From NCBI GenBank assembly GCA_910588905.1, contig CAJURZ010000001.1, forward strand, positions 163,598 to 207,831: a DNA stretch of 44,234 nucleotides. Direction: 5' to 3'. This stretch comes from an uncultured Eggerthellaceae bacterium (GTDB lineage: Bacteria; Actinomycetota; Coriobacteriia; Coriobacteriales; Eggerthellaceae). Both the position numbers and the translations under genes were made by a program. Below are positions 39,357-44,234 of this stretch, piece by piece (the stretch's first letter is position 1; each line of letters opens with the position of its first letter). The notes beneath the pieces are model-generated. The model was not told where the DNA came from, ran no database searches, and worked only from the letters and a program-made list of their open reading frames with translations.

Positions 39357-41516
39357 TCAGTCCGTCCTCACCGAGCCAGTCCCGCTCTCGCGGGCAACGG
39401 AGCGTCCTGAAGAGCCGGAGATGCGGGCAACCTCCAAGCTACCTGCATCCTGGGCTTCCCCTTCGAAGAGGGCCGCCAAGACCTGAGCCACCACAGGACC
39501 TGCCTCTTTGGCACCGCTATCACCCTCTTCCAAGATGCAAGCCACCACGTATTTCGGATCATCATAGGGAGCATAGGCTACGAACCAGGCATCGGCCAGC
39601 CTATCCGTATGCTCGGCAGTGCCGGACTTGCCCGCCGCATCCAGATTCCGCGCAGAGAAGGAGGGCCACGCATCGTGGCTCTCCGCGATCATGTCATGGA
39701 GGGACTCTCGCACGTATTCCAGATGTTCTTGATTGACATCCGGCTCACCCACCACCTCTGCCTGGGCGCTCACCACCACTTCCCCTTCGCTGTTGCGCAC
39801 CTCTGCTAGCACGTGGGGCTTCAGGATCTTCCCCGTTGCGATGGCCCCGTAGGCCACTACCAGCTGCAGCGGGGTGATGAGCACGTCCCCTTGGCCGATG
39901 ATCATATTGGTGTAATCACCGCCGCGCCAGTAGGCTTCGGAGGGGACGTTACGCCACTGCTCCGCTTTCCATTCAGGGGTGGGAATGCGCCCGGCGGATT
40001 CATCAGGGAGGTCGATACCCGTGGGAGAGCCGAAATCATAGAGCTGCAGGTATTCCTGAAGGGCCGTGTCCGATATCTCTCCCGTGCCCTCAGGACCGTG
40101 GTCATAGAAGGCCTTCGCTATCTCATAGAAGACCACGTCGCAGGAGTTCACGATGCCATCGTGGAGATCCATGAAGCCATGGCCACTGTGCAGCCAGCAC
40201 TTCTGCACATCCCCGCTCCCGAAGCCGTCCCAAGCGCCTCCGCATTCCCATTCGGTCTCATAGTCAGCGAAGCCGTGATGCAGCCCTGCCATGGAGGTGA
40301 AGGCCTTGAAGGTGGAAGCAGGGGCGTATTGCCCGTTCACCACGCGGTTCACCATGGGAGCGTTGGATTCATCGGTGTTGTAGAGGTCCCAGATGTCCTG
40401 GGGGATGCCGTTGGTGAAATAGGAAGGGTCGAAGGTGGGATAGCTGGCCATGACGGGAATGGAGCCATCCTTCACATTCATGGCCACCACCGCGCCTCCC
40501 TTGCCCACGCCGGTGCCGATGTCCCCGAGCGGAGCGATGGTCTCAGCCAGCACCCGATCGGCAACGGATTGGGCATAGGCATCGATGGTCAGATGCAGGT
40601 CAGAGCCCTTGGAAGGCAACGTCTCGCCTATGACGGCCACTACGCTGCCCTTCGCATCCACCATCATGCGCCGCTCCCCTTGATCCCCGGAGAGGGTGCC
40701 GTCGTAGATGCGCTCGACCCCGCTCTTCCCCACGATGTCCGTGCTATGGATCTTGCGACCGGTGGCCGCCTGAGAAAGCTCATCGTCTGTGGGAGAACCC
40801 GTATAGCCCAGCACATGGGAAGCCAGCGCTCCGAAAGGATAATGGCGCACCGTCCGCGTCTCCATGGAGATCCCTTCGAAGGCATCCGGATGCTCGGCGA
40901 TGAAGGCGATATCCCGCAGGCGCACGCCCTCGGCCACCACCCGCTGGTTCTGGGCTCCGCTGGAGGCATCCTGGATGCGTTGGCGCACGATGGGAGCAGG
41001 AAGGCCCAGCACTGCCGCCAGGCGCAGCACCGTATCAGGATCATCGGCCACCGATGGTTCCGCGAGGACCGTCTGGCTGGATTCGTTCGTGACCAGCTCG
41101 CGCCCGCGAACGTCGTAGATGCACCCCCGTGGAGCAGGAGTGGAAACGCTCGTGAGCAGGTTGTCCTCGGCTTCCTTCTCATAGCCTTGGCCGCTCTTCA
41201 CCTGGAGATTCCAAATGCGGGCTGCCAACGTGGCGAAAACACCCGCTGCCAGCAGGCCCAGAGCCAAGAAGCGCCGCGAGAAAGCCGCAGGAGCCTTGGA
41301 CGGATCATGGGCAGAGGACACCTTGACGTCCGTGGTGCCCTCCCCCTCAGCAGAGGCAGCCTCATCGAACCCCACTTTGATGTTGGTGAGCTCAGCTCCG
41401 AGGGCATCGTCTGAGGAGGAGCGCTCGGCATCGCGCCGCCGGATGATGACATAGATGAGGACGGCGCCCACGAGGATCACCGCCGTTATGATCCCTGCAA
41501 CGAGTGCTAGCGTCAT
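39357..41516 (-). CDS. mrdA: Penicillin-binding protein 2 (class B transpeptidase)
   Basis: A 719-residue PBP2. It has a dimerisation domain starting at TPAPRGCIYDVRGRELV and a transpeptidase with the SxxK serine in PASTFKAF near residue 402, SCD in VNSCDVVFYE, and KSGTAE near 630. It crosslinks peptidoglycan during elongation with RodA. Unusually, there are two membrane helices: one at residues about 3-25 (LALVAGIITAVILVGAVLIY followed by IIRRR), then about 55 acidic cytoplasmic residues, then the normal signal anchor (about 82-100). Family members usually have one. The starting ATG overlaps nothing and has only a modest AGAGAG site. Confidence 0.95.
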   Translation of the reverse strand: MTLALVAGIITAVILVGAVLIYVIIRRRDAERSSSDDALGAELTNIKVGFDEAASAEGEGTTDVKVSSAHDPSKAPAAFSRRFLALGLLAAGVFATLAARIWNLQVKSGQGYEKEAEDNLLTSVSTPAPRGCIYDVRGRELVTNESSQTVLAEPSVADDPDTVLRLAAVLGLPAPIVRQRIQDASSGAQNQRVVAEGVRLRDIAFIAEHPDAFEGISMETRTVRHYPFGALASHVLGYTGSPTDDELSQAATGRKIHSTDIVGKSGVERIYDGTLSGDQGERRMMVDAKGSVVAVIGETLPSKGSDLHLTIDAYAQSVADRVLAETIAPLGDIGTGVGKGGAVVAMNVKDGSIPVMASYPTFDPSYFTNGIPQDIWDLYNTDESNAPMVNRVVNGQYAPASTFKAFTSMAGLHHGFADYETEWECGGAWDGFGSGDVQKCWLHSGHGFMDLHDGIVNSCDVVFYEIAKAFYDHGPEGTGEISDTALQEYLQLYDFGSPTGIDLPDESAGRIPTPEWKAEQWRNVPSEAYWRGGDYTNMIIGQGDVLITPLQLVVAYGAIATGKILKPHVLAEVRNSEGEVVVSAQAEVVGEPDVNQEHLEYVRESLHDMIAESHDAWPSFSARNLDAAGKSGTAEHTDRLADAWFVAYAPYDDPKYVVACILEEGDSGAKEAGPVVAQVLAALFEGEAQDAGSLEVARISGSSGRSVARESGTGSVRTD

Positions 41517-41534
41517 AGGCTCTCTGGTTGGCTC

Positions 41535-42047
41535 CTAGCCGATGGATGGCATCTCTGCGCTCCCGCTGGTGCGCCGGAGAAGGAGGCGCAAGAGCGGATA
41601 CATGACAAGCGCTATCACCGTATCATAGAGGAAGTTCGGCAGCGACCGATAGAGCAGCGCCTCCCCTAAACCCACATGCCACCCACACGTTACGCAGATG
41701 CAAGCGTAGAGCACCTCAGCTCCCAGGATGCAGATGCAGATGCAGGCAAGCGGGATGAACAACGTGTCGTTGTCTATGCGGTCGTACAGCAGCGCTGCCA
41801 CACCAGAAGCCACCAGACAAAGCAGGGCGAATCCGCCCACCGGGCCCGTGCCCAGAAGGTCGAAGGCGAGACCTGCCAAGAAGGGCATCACCACCACGTT
41901 GGTCCGCCGGGAGGCCACCGCGAAGGCCACGCAGAAGGCCAGTACGAAGTTCGGCAGCCCGTAGCCGATGCCGATAGCCGGCGCTATCACCACCTGCAGG
42001 ATCAGGACCACCACCGTGCAGAGGATCTCAGGGATGAAGCGCGTCAT
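41535..42047 (-). CDS. mreD: Rod shape-determining protein MreD
   Basis: A 170-residue, very hydrophobic protein with about five membrane helices, of normal MreD size. It has the weak family pattern near residues 60-75 (GLAFDLLGTGPVGGFAL). MreD joins MreC, PBP2 and RodA in the elongation complex. Its ATG overlaps the mreC stop by one base (TGATG), and mrdA follows after 18 nt, so the assignment is supported strongly by context. Confidence 0.9.
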   Translation of the reverse strand: MTRFIPEILCTVVVLILQVVIAPAIGIGYGLPNFVLAFCVAFAVASRRTNVVVMPFLAGLAFDLLGTGPVGGFALLCLVASGVAALLYDRIDNDTLFIPLACICICILGAEVLYACICVTCGWHVGLGEALLYRSLPNFLYDTVIALVMYPLLRLLLRRTSGSAEMPSIG

Positions 42048-43006
42048 CAGGACTGTCCTCCCTGGATCTGCTGGGGAGCCGAAGAAACACCGGAGGCACC
42101 CTCGGCAGAGGAAGCATCGGATGCGGCGGAAGAGCCCTCTGAGGCAGCGCCAGACTTGATGATGCCCGCAGATTCGCTGGCACTGAAGACCACGGTGACC
42201 TCCTCTAAGGCCGCTGCCACCTCATTGGGTGCTACGACGATCACCCGAGTGCCATCGTTGGCGCTGCCTTCCACGCGTACCACCGTCCCGATCAAGAGCC
42301 CCTTGGTGAAGCTCCCTCCCAGACCGCTGGTGAGCACCACATCCCCTTGGTTCACCACCGCCGCAGCATCTACGTTCTCAAGATGGAGCGCTCCGGATAA
42401 GGATCCGCGGACCACGCCTTCCACCCGGCTCGATTGCACCTGAGCTGCCACGCCGGAGTTCGGATCCGTCAACAGGCGCACCACCGAAGAGGAGGGTGCG
42501 GCCTCTACCACTTGGCCGATGACCCCTGCAGGCCCCATGACCGTGAGCCCCTTCTGGACCCCTTCGTCCGTACCCGCATCAATGGTGATGGTCTGATTCC
42601 ACGCGTCCGTAGAGCGGCCGATGACCCGTGCGCCGATGCCCTCTATCTTGTAGATGTCCTTCAGCTCCAAGAGCCCGCGCAGCCGCTCGGATTCCAACCG
42701 GTATTCCTCAGCTTGGGTCAGAAGCTGCGTCAACTGGGCATTCTTCTCCTTGAGCGAAGAGAGGGTCTCCTCATCAGCGGAGCCATCCGCCACAGCCTCT
42801 TCCGCCCGGTCCATAGCGGCCTCAACGTGGGCTCCTGCCACCTGAGCGGGAGCCACCAGTGAATGGACGGCCTGCTGGGCCCGGTGCAGGGGACCGCCGT
42901 CTCCTTCGATGGCGTAGATGGCGATCATGACCACGCTCAAGCCCACCAAGATGGCCGCCAGGATGCGGGTCACGGGCGTTCCTTGGTCTTGGAGATCGAG
43001 TGCCAC
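42047..43006 (-). CDS. mreC: Rod shape-determining protein MreC
   Basis: A 319-residue MreC with one N-terminal membrane helix (about 14-34), an external coiled coil (about 60-115, LKEKNAQLTQLLTQAEEYRLESERL) and the beta-domain (about 120-275, GVQKGLTVMGPAGVIGQVVEA, TSGLGGSFTKGLLIGTV). A Ser/Ala/Glu-rich tail ends it. It scaffolds PBP2 outside the membrane. The start is a GTG preceded by AAGGACC, 13 nt after mreB. Confidence 0.94.
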   Translation of the reverse strand: MALDLQDQGTPVTRILAAILVGLSVVMIAIYAIEGDGGPLHRAQQAVHSLVAPAQVAGAHVEAAMDRAEEAVADGSADEETLSSLKEKNAQLTQLLTQAEEYRLESERLRGLLELKDIYKIEGIGARVIGRSTDAWNQTITIDAGTDEGVQKGLTVMGPAGVIGQVVEAAPSSSVVRLLTDPNSGVAAQVQSSRVEGVVRGSLSGALHLENVDAAAVVNQGDVVLTSGLGGSFTKGLLIGTVVRVEGSANDGTRVIVVAPNEVAAALEEVTVVFSASESAGIIKSGAASEGSSAASDASSAEGASGVSSAPQQIQGGQS

Positions 43007-43019
43007 GGTCCTTGGGAGG

Positions 43020-44075
43020 TTACTTGGACCGCATCAAGGTCTGACGAAGGGCCGTGGGAGTCTCCAGCACCTTCAGGCAACCAGAGACCACGTTGGTAAG
43101 GGCCGTCTCAGACACCCAGACGGGGATCTCCAGCCTGTCTGTGAGATAGCGATCCAAGCCGGACAGCAGGCCGCCACCACCCGTGAGCAGGATGCCATTC
43201 TGGATGATGTCGGAGGCCAGGTCAGGATTGGTGGTCTTGAAGGTATCCTTGATGTGCAAGACCATCTCCTCGATGGGAGCCTGGAGCGCGGCGCGCACAT
43301 CTTCGGACTGGATGGTGACCTCTTTGGGTTGTTCCGTGTAGACATCCTGACCGGAGATGATCATGTCCCGCTCTCGGCCATCTTCAAAGGGAAGGACGCT
43401 ACCTATCTTGATCTTGATGACCTCAGCGGTGCGCTCTCCTATCTTGATGCCCAGAAGGTCCCGCAGATGCATGGCGATGGCCTCATCCAACCGATTGCCT
43501 GCCAGGCGCAGGCTGGAGGAGGATACGATGCCGCCTAAGGAGATGACGGCCACTTCCGTGGTGCCACCGCCGATATCCACCACCATGGAACCTGTGGGTT
43601 CGGTCACGGGCAGGTCGGCTCCCATGGCAGCAGCCATGGGCTCTTCGATGAGATAGGCCTGCTTGGCACCGGCTTGGATGGCCGCCTCGAACACGGCACG
43701 CTTCTCAACGGAGGTGGCACCGCAGGGGATGCAGATGACGATGCGAGGCTTGGCCTGCCAAGGATACTTGCGATCAGAGGCTTTGGAGATGAAGGCCGAG
43801 AGCATGGCCTCCGTCACATCGTAATCAGCTATGACGCCGTCCTTCAAGGGGTGCTCCGCGCTGAAGGCATCCGGCGTATGGTTGATCATGTTCTTCGCCT
43901 CGTGACCCACGGCCAAGACGCGATGGGTGCTCTTTTCTATGGCAACGACCGAAGGCTCATTGATGACGATGCCTTCGCCCGTGATGGCAACGAGCGTGTT
44001 CGCGGTTCCCAGGTCTATGGCCATGTCCGTGGCCATGTTCCCTCCGAAGTCTGCGAACCTGTCAAGCAATGACAT
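43020..44075 (-). CDS. mreB: Rod shape-determining protein MreB (actin homologue)
   Basis: A 351-residue MreB. It has phosphate 1 motif MAIDLGTANTLV (about 18-29), INEPSVVAIE, the catalytic-site region EEPMAAAMGADLPV, phosphate 2 motif VVDIGGGTTEVAVI and the adenosine motif ILLTGGGGLLSGLD. It forms ATP-dependent filaments under the membrane that direct elongation enzymes. First gene of the shape operon, with an AGAGGG site upstream and an extended -10 promoter 42 nt before the ATG. A RodZ-like partner is encoded at 5688-6860. Confidence 0.97.
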   Translation of the reverse strand: MSLLDRFADFGGNMATDMAIDLGTANTLVAITGEGIVINEPSVVAIEKSTHRVLAVGHEAKNMINHTPDAFSAEHPLKDGVIADYDVTEAMLSAFISKASDRKYPWQAKPRIVICIPCGATSVEKRAVFEAAIQAGAKQAYLIEEPMAAAMGADLPVTEPTGSMVVDIGGGTTEVAVISLGGIVSSSSLRLAGNRLDEAIAMHLRDLLGIKIGERTAEVIKIKIGSVLPFEDGRERDMIISGQDVYTEQPKEVTIQSEDVRAALQAPIEEMVLHIKDTFKTTNPDLASDIIQNGILLTGGGGLLSGLDRYLTDRLEIPVWVSETALTNVVSGCLKVLETPTALRQTLMRSK

Positions 44076-44117
44076 GGATTACTGCCCTCTCGGTGATATG
44101 CGTACAGTCGTTTGAGG

Positions 44118-44126
44118 ATTGTATCA
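44118..44126 (-). promoter_or_regulatory. Extended -10 promoter of the mreB operon
   Basis: TGA-TACAAT on the minus strand (44118-44126) is an extended -10 with five of six consensus bases. It lies between the recombinase stop (44156) and mreB. No -35 of note. Confidence 0.55.
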
Positions 44127-44155
44127 GATGATGAGGCCGCAGCAGGCGCTCTTCG

Positions 44156-44234
44156 TCATCTGTGCCGAGCGGCGCGGGGATGGGAGGAGAGATATTCCTC
44201 CACCAGATGCTGACGATCCACATGGGTGTAGATC
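44156..44234 (-). CDS. XerC/XerD-type tyrosine recombinase, last 25 codons (cut by window edge)
   Basis: The final residues read IYTHVDRQHLVEEYLSSHPR, the characteristic end of XerC/XerD recombinases: the catalytic Tyr (position 2 of the visible part) in the Y-T-H-V motif and the C-terminal HPRA tail that contacts the partner subunit. Only this tail is inside the window, so XerC and XerD cannot be told apart. It resolves chromosome dimers at dif with FtsK, which is also in this window. The frame is too short to appear as an independent ORF. Confidence 0.8.
   Translation of the reverse strand, partial: IYTHVDRQHLVEEYLSSHPRAARHR

Noticed and set aside
39813..41414. A 533-codon plus-strand open frame
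   Set aside because: It is the shadow of the PBP2 gene, and the translation is His/Gly-rich without any family motif.

Overview
The window looks like a chromosomal core region of a high-GC Gram-positive bacterium (roughly 60% GC by eye). The best fit is class Coriobacteriia (an Olsenella/Atopobium/Collinsella-type actinobacterium). This rests on gene content and order: RNase Y together with RNase J, a VanRS-like two-component pair, an mre/rod cell-shape locus in an actinobacterium, and zinc-ribbon/PASTA and RodZ-like proteins. The taxonomic call is inference. Almost everything reads on the minus strand; the only convincing plus-strand gene is a C39-like peptidase at 30199-30993. Coding density is very high and many neighbours overlap by 4 nt (ATGA or GTGA).

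Read in the direction of transcription (right to left), the window opens with the tail of a XerC/D-type recombinase (44156-44234). An extended -10 promoter (44118-44126) then begins a long cell-shape operon, mreB-mreC-mreD-mrdA-rodA. It continues with almost no gaps into a DUF697-type membrane protein, a B12-binding-type radical SAM protein, its DUF2344 partner, and a single-chain CydDC ABC exporter (31027-34560). A convergent/divergent island follows: the plus-strand C39-like peptidase faces a VanR/VanS-like two-component system (27807-30037). The space between them carries four TTAAGGA-like motifs in exact 11-bp register.

Next come a small single-span membrane protein, dusB and hemW, then a heat-shock/RNA-modification/ribosome-assembly run: hrcA-dnaJ-rsmE-mtaB-phoH-ybeY-dgkA-era-PASTA protein-recO. 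A degenerate CIRCE operator lies over the hrcA promoter. rpsO, a three-hairpin spacer, pnp and dapB follow, then dapA with its own promoter, rnj, ftsK, a RodZ-like protein, yajQ, rimO and a fused pgsA-cinA. The left end has recA-recX behind a LexA-type box, then rny (cut by the window edge). rny is preceded by what looks like a discrete promoter, a folded RNA of about 100 nt and a perfect intrinsic terminator, only 42 nt before its start codon.

The most unusual signals are non-coding: the structured RNA/attenuator before rny (694-812); a cluster of eight GATC sites at near-helical spacing upstream of recA; the 11-bp repeat array and a probable leaderless start at the two-component locus; and a second LexA-like box next to a private dapA promoter. 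Unusual protein architectures are the PgsA-CinA fusion, the CydD-CydC fusion, a PBP2 with an additional N-terminal membrane helix, and a zinc-ribbon/PASTA protein with no kinase domain. No insertion sequence, prophage, CRISPR array, tRNA or rRNA was recognised, and no stretch longer than 300 bases lacks a gene.
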